Below are positions 35,501 through 43,978 of a stretch of 64,000 bases of DNA, one piece after another. Where the stretch lies: assembly GCA_964591455.1 (NCBI GenBank), contig CAZQDZ010000013.1:1-64000 (forward strand). Direction: 5' to 3'. The notes beneath the pieces were generated by a model that ran no database searches, was not told the DNA's origin, and was given only the letters and a program-made list of their open reading frames with translations. Numbering within the stretch: the first letter of the stretch is position 1; every line of letters begins with the position of its first letter. Made by a program: the position numbers and the translations under genes. The stretch comes from RFSX01 sp964591455. Its GTDB lineage: Bacteria; Bacteroidota; Bacteroidia; Chitinophagales; Saprospiraceae.

Positions 35501-37100
35501 TGTAGGTTCAGTAGTTATTCAAGATAATAATGACCTGTGTCAGTCAACAGTGACGACAACAGGAGGAGGGCTGTCTAGTATTATCGGTTGTGAAGATCAG
35601 ATAATAGAAAGAGATTGTAATGAAAATGGACAAAGGATACAACTTGATTTTAATTATCAAAACAATAGCTGTTCTTCCAGTCGCTCTACAGAAATAGTAA
35701 CCGTAATAGATTTTCATTCTGACGGATTTTTGGATATAAATGACGAGGTGGTAGGTGACGATAATTATAATTATAATTTCCCTACACCAAATGGAGAGCA
35801 TCTTATCCTAATGAGTTTTACTAATGAGTGTGGAGATGTAACAACTTGTCAAAAAAACCTGACAGTCAACTGTCCTGATGCAGGAAGGAATGCCACTATC
35901 ATAGGAGAAGTAAATACAATTAACGGTAGAGGAGTAAGTGATGTATCTGTTAGCTTGGAGACTTCTGACATTAGTGAAGTTATCACAGATGAAAATGGAC
36001 ATTATGCCTTTGAGACCATGCCTCTTGGTGGCAGCTACAACATAGTTCCTGTGAAAGACATCGACTTCGCCAATGGGGTGAATACAATAGACTTAATTCA
36101 AGTGCAAAGACATATACTTGGTATAGATCAATTGGATTCACCATATAAATATATAGCCGCTGATATAGACAGGTCAGGTAAAATAGATGGAAGAGACCTG
36201 ATAGAACTAAGAAAGTTTATTCTGGGTATATACGATGATTTTCCTTTGAACACATCGTGGAGAATGGTAGACGCTAATTTTGAATTCGACGACGTGAGCA
36301 ACCCGCTCAGTCAGCCTTTTAGTTCTTCATACATTGTTCGTGATCTTAAGGAAAATATGCAAATTGATTTTGTGGGGGTTAAGGTAGGAGATGTAGATAA
36401 TTCAGTTTCTCTTAAATCTGACAAAATACGAGAAGGCAGAACATCTATATCCATGGAATTAGAATTGGGTGAACGATGGATAGAAGCAGGAAAAGAATAC
36501 AAGATTAATTTATCCTTATCTCAGCCTTTCGCACTTGCAGGATTTCAAGGTTCACTTGCTTATGACGTTTCAGACATATATATAATAGATGCTCATATGC
36601 AGAACCAGTTTTCTGATGGACAGATTTATATAAATGGTAAATCAGGTTCGCTAAACTATTGTTGGCATACACCAACCGAAAGAGAAGTAGAAGGAGGAAT
36701 GTTATTTCTTAACCTAGTTTCGAATAAGTCTGGCTGGTTAAGTTCCATGATTACTGTAGATAATTCAAGAATAAGTGCAGAAGCCTATACAGACAATAAT
36801 GTCGTACCAGTAACTCTTAGTTTCATCTCTGGAAAAGATTCTGCTCATCTATACCATAATATACCTAATCCTTGGTCTGAGTCCACTCAAATAAAATATT
36901 ATCTACCAGAGGAGCAGCCAGTAGTGTTAAGTGTCTATGATGTGCATGGTAAATTGGTATACCAGGAACAGAGAATAGGGCAAGTGGGAGAAAACCAGAC
37001 AACAGTAATGAAAGAAGATTTGCTAAACACTGGTGTTTTCTACTTTGAGCTAACTACTCAGAAGCAGCGGTTTATTCACAAAATGGTGCTTGTGGATTAG
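32532..37100 (+). CDS. Modular T9SS-secreted surface protein, paralogue of the giant protein
   Basis: About 1522 residues from the ATG at 32532. An upstream in-frame GTG (32505) is less likely because it lies inside a leader hairpin (32492-32509) and spoils the signal peptide. Parts (approximate): signal peptide 1-33; HYR-like core with NLSLGDDC and SCWANVVVEDKL segments; C-type-lectin-like domain 446-575; more HYR-like modules; carboxypeptidase-regulatory-like domain near 1120; dockerin-like Ca-binding loops 1176-1237; cohesin-like domain 1300-1433; T9SS sorting domain 1438-1522. It aligns block by block with residues 1386-2355 and 4320-4734 of the giant protein but lacks the DUF11 and long HYR arrays. 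It is likely a surface adhesin or matrix protein; sugar binding by the lectin-like domain is unproven. Confidence 0.93.
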   Translation: MDHSYYAKAAISVSRYAMLLLAFLLVNFKLLSQNISCNQSINLSLGDDCMATMLATDILTLDNPAGTYTLVLTSDTGAVIPANTVTSAHLWTTVTARVTNAANNSCWANVVVEDKLGPEITCSDVTVSCAGQTLNVPFAVDACSGAASVSLLSESIQTINCDPNIVQTITQSYAGTDAYGNRSTCSQTISLERIDLSLIVFPDSLLLADSTNLTCLDITDPQGTPDVSVTGVPSLNGYALYPSDDIPECNITIEFTDRMLFDFGCSRKIFRTWQVYEWVCGDLNSTNFVQVIEIGDTESPSVTCPEPISVSTSSGQCSSFVTLPLPVTSDDCTSVVEIDITYQGGFSNNATSAPVVELSGTSVVTYNVYDGCDNRTTCTMTVTVQDNASPVALCDQNTVVSLRSDGSAIAKTATFDNGSFDDCQFYRTVIKREDTSCGCDTPVFEDMILLGAHEGHYYYISQFRYSATVAANIAGGLGGELLSINTQEEDAWVTNAALEISDSVYIGLTLNNTSNTFSWPKGVAVTYAGWAAGQVDMNGMPNTSGNNVIIDANGEWNIDSGTVPRRFILEIDEPCGFSDSVTFCCEDVSDPQILVVRAIDLSGTFTECTSTVIVQDKFAPQITCPQDVTVACGSNFDPMDSAAFGLATASDQCVSDNITATISSNLNPTCGTGTIAKTFTASDDSGSNSCVQTFTVSSLSGFDPTSIDFPDDFTVDSGCGTVGLLPEDLPAANAYPIFSTGVCDNVSMSFDDQEFSFSGTQSNACSKVLRTWEVLNNCEPQVLGVNPVIHQQTITVNNVVAPTISGCEDITVGTTNCTNATLEFTISALDDCMPADAAIGTVSIDIDADGIIDNTIGPRNSISVSEVLSIGQHIAIANFSDPCGNMVSCSKRILVTDVSQANLLCKSSVSVNIQPMDLDNDPSTPLENMVRVWASALVESASNGCGGALTPAFSSTTLSDNARFFDCDFVNTVQPLEVFVITANGQVNSCVGSVVIQDNNDLCQSTVTTTGGGLSSIIGCEDQIIERDCNENGQRIQLDFNYQNNSCSSSRSTEIVTVIDFHSDGFLDINDEVVGDDNYNYNFPTPNGEHLILMSFTNECGDVTTCQKNLTVNCPDAGRNATIIGEVNTINGRGVSDVSVSLETSDISEVITDENGHYAFETMPLGGSYNIVPVKDIDFANGVNTIDLIQVQRHILGIDQLDSPYKYIAADIDRSGKIDGRDLIELRKFILGIYDDFPLNTSWRMVDANFEFDDVSNPLSQPFSSSYIVRDLKENMQIDFVGVKVGDVDNSVSLKSDKIREGRTSISMELELGERWIEAGKEYKINLSLSQPFALAGFQGSLAYDVSDIYIIDAHMQNQFSDGQIYINGKSGSLNYCWHTPTEREVEGGMLFLNLVSNKSGWLSSMITVDNSRISAEAYTDNNVVPVTLSFISGKDSAHLYHNIPNPWSESTQIKYYLPEEQPVVLSVYDVHGKLVYQEQRIGQVGENQTTVMKEDLLNTGVFYFELTTQKQRFIHKMVLVD

Positions 37101-37129
37101 TAAAATAGAAGTTCCAACTCAATATATAC

Positions 37130-37164
37130 GCAGGTACTCTCATGGGAGAGTATCTGCTTTTTTT
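37130..37164 (+). terminator. Terminator after the 1522-residue surface protein gene
   Basis: GCAGGTACTCTC pairs with GAGAGTATCTGC (one G-T pair, loop ATGG) and is followed by seven T. It begins 30 bases past the stop codon. Confidence 0.9.
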
Positions 37165-37281
37165 GTTGTTCTTGGTTCTTTTCCCATTTTATGGCTTCTC
37201 CACACCGTCGAAGAAGCTTGAAAAAACTAATTTTAGGCGATAATAATCTAGCTTAAAGAGCTATAACTCAATTGATATCCA

Positions 37282-38751
37282 ATGTTTAAGTCTTTTTTAG
37301 GGCAAAGTCCCGTTTGGTATAAGTATACTATCATAGCTTTTTTGGTGCTTAATGTCATCTTGCTATTCACAGCAGGTCCAGTTGTTACAGCTTGGGTGAT
37401 GATATTGGAGTTCATTTTTACGCTGGCAATGGCGCTAAAATGCTATCCATTGCAATCGGGAGGTTTACTGGCTATACAAGCTATCGCTCTTAAGCTAACC
37501 TCAGCTGAAGCCGCATATCATGAAGTAGAGCATAATCTTGAAGTTATACTCCTGCTAGTATTTATGGTAGCTGGTATCTACTTTATGAAGCCGCTATTGA
37601 TGTATATCTTCAGTAAAGTCTTTACTAAGATTAGGTCCAAGACTGTGCTATCCTTGCTTTTTGTATTCCTAGGAGCCTTCCTGTCAGCTTTTCTTGATGC
37701 CTTGACAGTGACCGCCGTTCTCATTAGTGTGTCAGTAGGCTTCTATGGCGTATACCATAAGATTCATTCGAGCTCAGCAGATTATGACGGAAGTGGTGTC
37801 TTAGATAGGAAAGAATTAAGTGGAGAGACCTTAGAGCAGTTCAGAAGCTTTATGAGATCATTAGTGATGCACGGTGTTGTTGGTACAGCATTAGGTGGTG
37901 TATGTACACAAGTCGGAGAACCTCAAAATTTATTGATATCCAGTACAATGGGCTGGGATTTTATAACCTTTTTTCAGAAGATGGCCCCAGTGACTATGCC
38001 TGTATTGGTTTGCGGTTTGATTACTGCTGTGATTTTGGAGCTAACAGGATTCTTTGGTTACGGTGCTAAATTGCCAGAAGTAGCCCGAAAAATCATAGAA
38101 AATTATACGGATGAAGAGGACCGGAAAAGGACGAAAAGACAAAAGACAAATCTTGTTATCCAAGCAATCTCTGGAATCTTATTGATTATCGCCTTAGCAA
38201 CACATATTGCTTCTGTCGGTTTGATTGGCTTGGCCTTGATTATCATTCAGACTGCCTTTATGGGGATAACAGACGAACACTCTTTAGGAAAAGCTTTTGA
38301 AGAAGCCTTACCATTTACTTCTTTGCTAGTTGTTTTCTTTGTGATTGTAGCTATGATTCATGACCAGCATTTATTTTCTCCGATAATTGATTGGGCATTA
38401 AGTCTAGAACCTTCGCAGCAGCCTTCCATGTTTTATGTGGCCAATGGATTGCTTTCTATGATAAGTGATAATGTCTTTGTAGCTACAGTATACATGGGAG
38501 AAGTCGCAGCTGCCTTTGCCGATGGGGCATTGACTAGAGAACAATACGAAAAAATCGCTGTGGCTATCAATACGGGTACTAATCTACCAAGTGTAGCTAC
38601 ACCAAATGGTCAAGCGGCTTTTCTGTTTTTGCTGACTTCAGCGATTGCACCACTAATCAATTTATCCTATATGCGTATGGTAATCATGGCCTTCCCATAC
38701 ACTATCGTTCTTGGGGTAGTTGGATATTTAGGAGTTCAGTATCTTATCTAG
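37282..38751 (+). CDS. nhaB: Na+/H+ antiporter NhaB
   Basis: Polytopic inner-membrane protein of 489 residues, strongly like Escherichia coli NhaB along its length. Shared segments include NFLGQSP-type FLGQSPVWYK near the start, FIFTLAMALKCYPL, the VFMVAGIYFMK helix and FLSAFLDALTV. NhaB exchanges internal Na+ for external H+ and supports sodium and pH balance. The gene stands alone after a terminator. It fits with the sodium-pump decarboxylase and sodium symporter elsewhere in the window as a sign of a salty habitat. Confidence 0.96.
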   Translation: MFKSFLGQSPVWYKYTIIAFLVLNVILLFTAGPVVTAWVMILEFIFTLAMALKCYPLQSGGLLAIQAIALKLTSAEAAYHEVEHNLEVILLLVFMVAGIYFMKPLLMYIFSKVFTKIRSKTVLSLLFVFLGAFLSAFLDALTVTAVLISVSVGFYGVYHKIHSSSADYDGSGVLDRKELSGETLEQFRSFMRSLVMHGVVGTALGGVCTQVGEPQNLLISSTMGWDFITFFQKMAPVTMPVLVCGLITAVILELTGFFGYGAKLPEVARKIIENYTDEEDRKRTKRQKTNLVIQAISGILLIIALATHIASVGLIGLALIIIQTAFMGITDEHSLGKAFEEALPFTSLLVVFFVIVAMIHDQHLFSPIIDWALSLEPSQQPSMFYVANGLLSMISDNVFVATVYMGEVAAAFADGALTREQYEKIAVAINTGTNLPSVATPNGQAAFLFLLTSAIAPLINLSYMRMVIMAFPYTIVLGVVGYLGVQYLI

Positions 38752-38806
38752 AAAAACAGCATGGCAATATCGCTTAAATGCTTAGACAGATAAGTGAAAT
38801 AGACTT

Positions 38807-38814
38807 TACCTTTG
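38807..38814 (+). promoter_or_regulatory. Candidate -7 element directly before dusB (TACCTTTG)
   Basis: A perfect TAnnTTTG match ends 5 bases before the dusB ATG. If used, transcription would start at about the ATG itself, giving a leaderless mRNA. No -33 TTG is seen. Confidence 0.35.
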
Positions 38815-38818
38815 TGAC

Positions 38819-39820
38819 ATGGTAAGAATTGGTGATTTAGAGCTAGGAGATTTTCCGCTTTTACTGGCACCTATGGAGGATGTTAGTGACCCACCTTTCA
38901 GAGCACTCTGTAAGAAGCAAGGTTGTGATATGATGTATACTGAGTTTATCTCAGTAGAAGGTCTTATCAGAGATGCGCACAAAAGTGTGCAGAAGCTTGA
39001 TATTTATGATGAGGAAAGACCAGTAGGCATCCAAATATTTGGTGCTAAGTTGGAATCCATGCAGCGTGCAGCGGAGATAGTAGAAGAAGCTAATCCAGAA
39101 GTCCTGGATATTAACTATGGATGCCCAGTAAAAAAAGTCGTCTGTAAAATGGCAGGAGCGGGGATATTACAAGATATCCCTAGGATGATAAAGCTAACCA
39201 AGGCAATCGTAGATAGTACTAACCTACCAGTGACTGTCAAAACAAGGTTAGGCTGGGATGACAATACCATCTTTATAGAAGAGGTTGCAGAGCGATTACA
39301 AGATGTAGGCATTAAGGCACTCTCTATACATGGTCGTACACGGAAACAAATGTATAAGGGAGAAGCAGATTGGACCTGCATAGGAAATATCAAAAACAAC
39401 CCACGAATTCATATTCCGATTTTTGGGAATGGAGATATAAATACCCCTCAGAAGGCCCTAGAATATAAGAATAGATATGGTGTAGATGGGATAATGATAG
39501 GTCGTGCCAGTATCGGAAATCCTTGGATATTCAAACAAATAAAAGCTTTTCTAGAGAATGGCACTTTTATAGATCCTCCTACTTTGGGAGAGAGAGTGGC
39601 AGCGACTAGAGAACATCTCGACAAATCAATCGCTTGGAAAGGAGAGAAATTAGGTATACTGGAGATGCGAAGACATTACACCAATTATTTCAGAGGCCTG
39701 CGAGGGGTCAAGCAATTCAGAGCTAAACTTGTCACAGAACATGACCCTAACAATCTACACCAGATATTGGACGAATTGCTACATTATTATTCACAACCAG
39801 AACTAATCGAAGTAGATTAA
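38819..39820 (+). CDS. dusB: tRNA-dihydrouridine synthase
   Basis: FMN-dependent enzyme of 333 residues that reduces uridines in the tRNA D-loop. Family features: LLAPMEDVSDPPFR near the N-terminus (FMN site), the catalytic C102 in NYGCPVKKV, SIHGRTRKQMY with the phosphate-site histidine, and GNGDI and GIMIGRAS in the FMN-phosphate region. Its stop codon overlaps the cca start (TAATG), so the two tRNA-processing genes are translationally coupled. Confidence 0.95.
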   Translation: MVRIGDLELGDFPLLLAPMEDVSDPPFRALCKKQGCDMMYTEFISVEGLIRDAHKSVQKLDIYDEERPVGIQIFGAKLESMQRAAEIVEEANPEVLDINYGCPVKKVVCKMAGAGILQDIPRMIKLTKAIVDSTNLPVTVKTRLGWDDNTIFIEEVAERLQDVGIKALSIHGRTRKQMYKGEADWTCIGNIKNNPRIHIPIFGNGDINTPQKALEYKNRYGVDGIMIGRASIGNPWIFKQIKAFLENGTFIDPPTLGERVAATREHLDKSIAWKGEKLGILEMRRHYTNYFRGLRGVKQFRAKLVTEHDPNNLHQILDELLHYYSQPELIEVD

Positions 39821-41238
39821 TGGAATTCTTCTTCTATGAGGATGAACTACCTATAGTACAGCTAATAGGTGAGATTGGCGATAAGCTAGGGTATCCTTCT
39901 TATGTGGTAGGAGGATTTGTAAGAGATAGATTTATCAATAGGCCCACTGAGGATATAGACGTTGTGTGCATAGGGGATGGACCTACACTTGCACGTGAGG
40001 TGGCTAAAGCGCTTGGCTTAAAAACTGGCGTCCATATCTTTAAGCGATTTGGTACTGCGATGATTAAGTACCAAAACTTGGAAATCGAATTCGTTGGTGC
40101 AAGGAAGGAATCATATCAGACAGATTCTCGCAAGCCGAAGGTTTTACCTGGCACATTAGAAGATGATCAGAATAGGAGAGACTTTACGATCAATGCAATG
40201 GCTGTCAGTCTTAGTAAGGCAACTTTTGGCGAATTACTAGACCCCTTTGATGGGATCGGCGATATAGAGCGCCGCTTGATTAAAACGCCACTAGAACCAG
40301 GCAAGACTTTTTCTGATGATCCATTGCGGATGATGCGTGCCATAAGGTTTGCTTCGCAGCTAGATTATGATATTGATGAGAAGACATTTAAAGGGATTCA
40401 AGAATATAGTCAGCGTCTAGAGATTATCTCTATGGAACGCATTATTACAGAACTCAATAAAATAATTCTCTCACCGATTCCTTCCAAAGGCATAGACTTA
40501 ATGTCAGAAGCGAAGCTGCTGATTCAAGTGCTACCTGAGATGGAACAGCTGAGAGGGGTAGAGGTGCGGAATGGAATGGCTCATAAAGATAACTACTATC
40601 ATACCCTACAGGTACTTGATAACCTATCTATGAATACAGAGGATTTGTGGTTGAGATGGTCCGCCATACTCCATGATATTGCCAAGCCACCTACGAAGCG
40701 ATTTGTCCCAAAACAAGGTTGGACTTTTCATAGCCACGAGGTCGTTGGTGCTCGCTGGGTACCTAAGATATTTAAGCGCTTAAAACTCCCGCTTGATTCT
40801 AAAATGAAGTATGTACAGAAATTAGTGCGCCTTCATCTCAGGCCTATTTCGCTAACTAAGGAAGATATTACTGATTCGGCTATACGTAGAATATTATTTG
40901 ATGCAGGAGATGACATAGATGACCTTATGCTTCTTTGTAAAGCAGATATTACATCTAAGAATGAAGCCAAGGTCAAACGAATCAAAAAGAACTATGAGAT
41001 TGTCAGCCAAAAACTCAAAGATTTAGAGGAGAAGGATAAGATTAGAAACTGGCAGCCACCGATTACAGGAGAGATCATCATGGATACCTTTGGCATCAAA
41101 CCTAGTCGTGAAGTAGGGACTATAAAAGATAGTATTAGAGAAGCAATACTAGATGGCATTATACCTAATGAATATGAGGCAGCCTTTGCCTTCATGATAT
41201 CACAGGGGAAGCAACTTGGCTTGACACCTCTATCTTAG
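39820..41238 (+). CDS. cca: CCA tRNA nucleotidyltransferase with HD domain
   Basis: Class II tRNA nucleotidyltransferase of 472 residues that adds or repairs the 3' CCA of tRNA. The head has GGFVRD (31-36), the catalytic pair D45 and D47 and RRDFTINAMA. The neck and body follow, then an HD domain with HTLQV and ILHDIAKP, which in related enzymes gives phosphohydrolase activity. The start overlaps the dusB stop by one base. The stop codon abuts the stop of the convergent DUF5686 gene with no spacer. Confidence 0.95.
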   Translation: MEFFFYEDELPIVQLIGEIGDKLGYPSYVVGGFVRDRFINRPTEDIDVVCIGDGPTLAREVAKALGLKTGVHIFKRFGTAMIKYQNLEIEFVGARKESYQTDSRKPKVLPGTLEDDQNRRDFTINAMAVSLSKATFGELLDPFDGIGDIERRLIKTPLEPGKTFSDDPLRMMRAIRFASQLDYDIDEKTFKGIQEYSQRLEIISMERIITELNKIILSPIPSKGIDLMSEAKLLIQVLPEMEQLRGVEVRNGMAHKDNYYHTLQVLDNLSMNTEDLWLRWSAILHDIAKPPTKRFVPKQGWTFHSHEVVGARWVPKIFKRLKLPLDSKMKYVQKLVRLHLRPISLTKEDITDSAIRRILFDAGDDIDDLMLLCKADITSKNEAKVKRIKKNYEIVSQKLKDLEEKDKIRNWQPPITGEIIMDTFGIKPSREVGTIKDSIREAILDGIIPNEYEAAFAFMISQGKQLGLTPLS

Positions 41239-43806
41239 TTAGAACTCAACCTTCATTCTTATTCTGAATCCAAGCCCATCTACATTAAATAGATTTTCTA
41301 CATTGGGATGATCCAAGTAAGTTGCCCTTTTAACTAAGTCAAATCTCAGGAATCGGAATATATTATATATGCCAAATCCATATTCTATATAGGGTGTATC
41401 TCCTAATAGAGGGTAAGTAAATGACTGCCCATCAGCATTGTTGTTGTACTGGATGAGTTCTGGATTGAGATTAGGATTGTGCTTATCAGATAATCCGCCC
41501 CATACTATTTTAGCATGTAAGATTTCTTTTAAATTTAATTTTCTGATAAGAGGTAACCTATTTATTAGATAGCCATCAAAGAAGTGCTGCCAAGAAAAAC
41601 GTACATATCTATCCGTCGTAAATTCCAAAAAGTTCATCGTGTTAAATGAATTTGGTTGGAAAGAGAATGATTGATTGGCCCTAGGGATATATAAAAGTAT
41701 AAATGGCAGATTATCTTCGGCGAAGACTGCACCTACTTCCAACTCTGTCAGTGATCGTCCAACAATGGATAATGGAATTCTCTTCTTAAGAATTACCGCC
41801 AACTTGTGATAAGAAAAATCTCCACCAAGAACACCTCTTATTGCTCCTCTATAACTAAACTGAAATCTTGGTACATTATCTATGACAGGGAGTCTTTTTT
41901 TACGACCTTGAAGAAAGGTGGCATTGGGTGAATATTCAGCAGAAAAACTGAATTCTGAAGTATGTACGTCAGGTATGGTTGTTACTTCTCCATCTCTTAA
42001 AGCTTCAAATCTAAGCGTACCAAATTCGTAAGCCTGACGCCTTATATTATCGAGACCAATTTTGTAGAACCCAAAGTCCGTATCATTAAAGTATTCTATA
42101 TTGTACTTATCGATAAATAATATCTGATTGGCTTCCCCCCTTCTTATAGATGTCAGAAAGTTGTCGGCCTCAAGGAATTCTAATTGCAAACCTGGGAAAA
42201 TAACATCATGGGTATAAGAAGCTGTTATGAGATTTTTTGGATTTTTTCGCCAGTCAGGAGTCAATGAGTAAGTGAATGCACCTTGATACTTAATTTGTTT
42301 ATCTCTCAAGCCATAAGCTGCATATCCTTCTAGTTGGTACTTGGAAGAATGGCTGTGAGATGTCTCTCCTCCAAACCTAAATCTCCATCCCTCTACATCA
42401 TTATTACTGACAAAGGCACCAAGATCACCTATGTCCACATGCCCCGCTGGTATGTAGCCTGTTGCAACTATTTTGGTCGCTAATATGAATCGCTTATAAG
42501 TAGGGACGGTGACAAGGGTATCTATCATCTTGTAGATACCTGCTTCCTTCTCTGTGAGCTCAGATATTCTATTAGTCTCCCAGTAGTCGTCTCCTTTATC
42601 AAAAGCATCCTTGGCTTGTATTACATCTCCGAGTCCATCGAATTTCTCAGTAGGAGGTTTATCAAATTTGTACTCATCATAAGTGTTTTTACGCCGAGCA
42701 TATATACCTATCCCGCCATCTGCAATAGACATATCTATGGTCAAATCATCTTTAGTCAAGACGTACACACCATCTTTAGATTCGAATTCCTGGTTTACCT
42801 TAAGTCCTCTAACAAAGTTAAGCGCCACATCCTTCGTCACTCCTAGATCTGCTTTAAGAACAGTATACTGATCATCGTTGGATATATACAGATCACCAGT
42901 AAATCCTATGAAAGTTTTATTTCTAGGAATAAAAGATAATCTAATCGCATTGATGCTATTGACATCCAGCGTATCTATAATATAATATCGATAGTAGTTT
43001 ATTCCCCAAAGTGCCAGTGGACTCAGAAAATCATTATCGAGGATATTGATGTTATTTTCATAGATATCTATATCATCATATAAGAGATCTATTGCGCCAG
43101 TAATTGTATGGTCATCTATGGCATCATCAAACTTGGTCATTTTGACTGCGTGTCTGCGCTCTTTTTCTTTTTTAGGGCTGCTCTGGTAATAAGTAGACGA
43201 GAGGATTTCTCTTATGAACAAGGGTAAGTAGACTCGGCCATTTACATCTGAAGTATCTAAATAATTCCATAGAAATTTGAAATTTTTAAATTGCTTTCTT
43301 GACTTAAATTCCTCAGTGATGTTGTTGAGGTCTATTTCTATTTTCTCGTGCTTATTGTAGCTGTAGGCGTCTTGATTCTCAAGCTTGTTTCTGTCTTTAT
43401 TAGCGATTACTTTCCTGATGAGTTCTACAGCTGGATTGTTCTTTTTCCTATATCGCTCCTTTTTAGCGGTGATGGTTACTTCCTCACCTAGTATGCCTTC
43501 TTCTTCCAGATAAAAATCTATTCTATTTCTTGATTCTTGGGAGATGATTTTAATACTTGTTTTATATCCGACAAATGTAGCTATTAGTGTATCTGAAGGA
43601 TTTTTAGTCTTAATCAAGTATTGTCCATCTAAGTCAGTAGAGGCACCTACATATGTTCCTTTGAAGGTAACATCCACGAAGGGTAGTGGTTGATTTGACC
43701 TTGCGTCAAATACACGACCCTTAACTACAGTTAAGTCTTGAGTCATGGCCAAGCTGCTGATAAATAACAAACTTGCCAGAAAGATGATTCTATGAAGGTG
43801 TGTCAA
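41239..43806 (-). CDS. DUF5686 family outer-membrane protein with carboxypeptidase-like domain
   Basis: Protein of 855 residues. A signal peptide (about 1-22) precedes a carboxypeptidase-regulatory-like beta-sandwich (about 27-105) of the type found on TonB-dependent receptors: KGRVFDARSNQPLPFVDV...GTYVGASTDLDGQY. A DUF5686 region follows, and the C-terminal half is rich in alternating aromatic strands that look like an outer-membrane beta barrel ending in ...RMKVEF with a terminal Phe. Function is not known. The gene is divergent from the sodium:solute symporter. Confidence 0.88.
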   Translation of the reverse strand: MTHLHRIIFLASLLFISSLAMTQDLTVVKGRVFDARSNQPLPFVDVTFKGTYVGASTDLDGQYLIKTKNPSDTLIATFVGYKTSIKIISQESRNRIDFYLEEEGILGEEVTITAKKERYRKKNNPAVELIRKVIANKDRNKLENQDAYSYNKHEKIEIDLNNITEEFKSRKQFKNFKFLWNYLDTSDVNGRVYLPLFIREILSSTYYQSSPKKEKERRHAVKMTKFDDAIDDHTITGAIDLLYDDIDIYENNINILDNDFLSPLALWGINYYRYYIIDTLDVNSINAIRLSFIPRNKTFIGFTGDLYISNDDQYTVLKADLGVTKDVALNFVRGLKVNQEFESKDGVYVLTKDDLTIDMSIADGGIGIYARRKNTYDEYKFDKPPTEKFDGLGDVIQAKDAFDKGDDYWETNRISELTEKEAGIYKMIDTLVTVPTYKRFILATKIVATGYIPAGHVDIGDLGAFVSNNDVEGWRFRFGGETSHSHSSKYQLEGYAAYGLRDKQIKYQGAFTYSLTPDWRKNPKNLITASYTHDVIFPGLQLEFLEADNFLTSIRRGEANQILFIDKYNIEYFNDTDFGFYKIGLDNIRRQAYEFGTLRFEALRDGEVTTIPDVHTSEFSFSAEYSPNATFLQGRKKRLPVIDNVPRFQFSYRGAIRGVLGGDFSYHKLAVILKKRIPLSIVGRSLTELEVGAVFAEDNLPFILLYIPRANQSFSFQPNSFNTMNFLEFTTDRYVRFSWQHFFDGYLINRLPLIRKLNLKEILHAKIVWGGLSDKHNPNLNPELIQYNNNADGQSFTYPLLGDTPYIEYGFGIYNIFRFLRFDLVKRATYLDHPNVENLFNVDGLGFRIRMKVEF

Positions 43807-43978
43807 AATATGGCGTTATCTTATAAAAATCGATTGCAATATACCGCACTTAGCCAAAGTAAGAAAGATAATTTCTAAGCTTCGTTATACATTGATTATA
43901 GAAGACAAGTTTGTGTTATGAGAATGAACTTAGTAACGATATAATATTTTATATCTTCACTCCGAAAGAACAGTAGCC

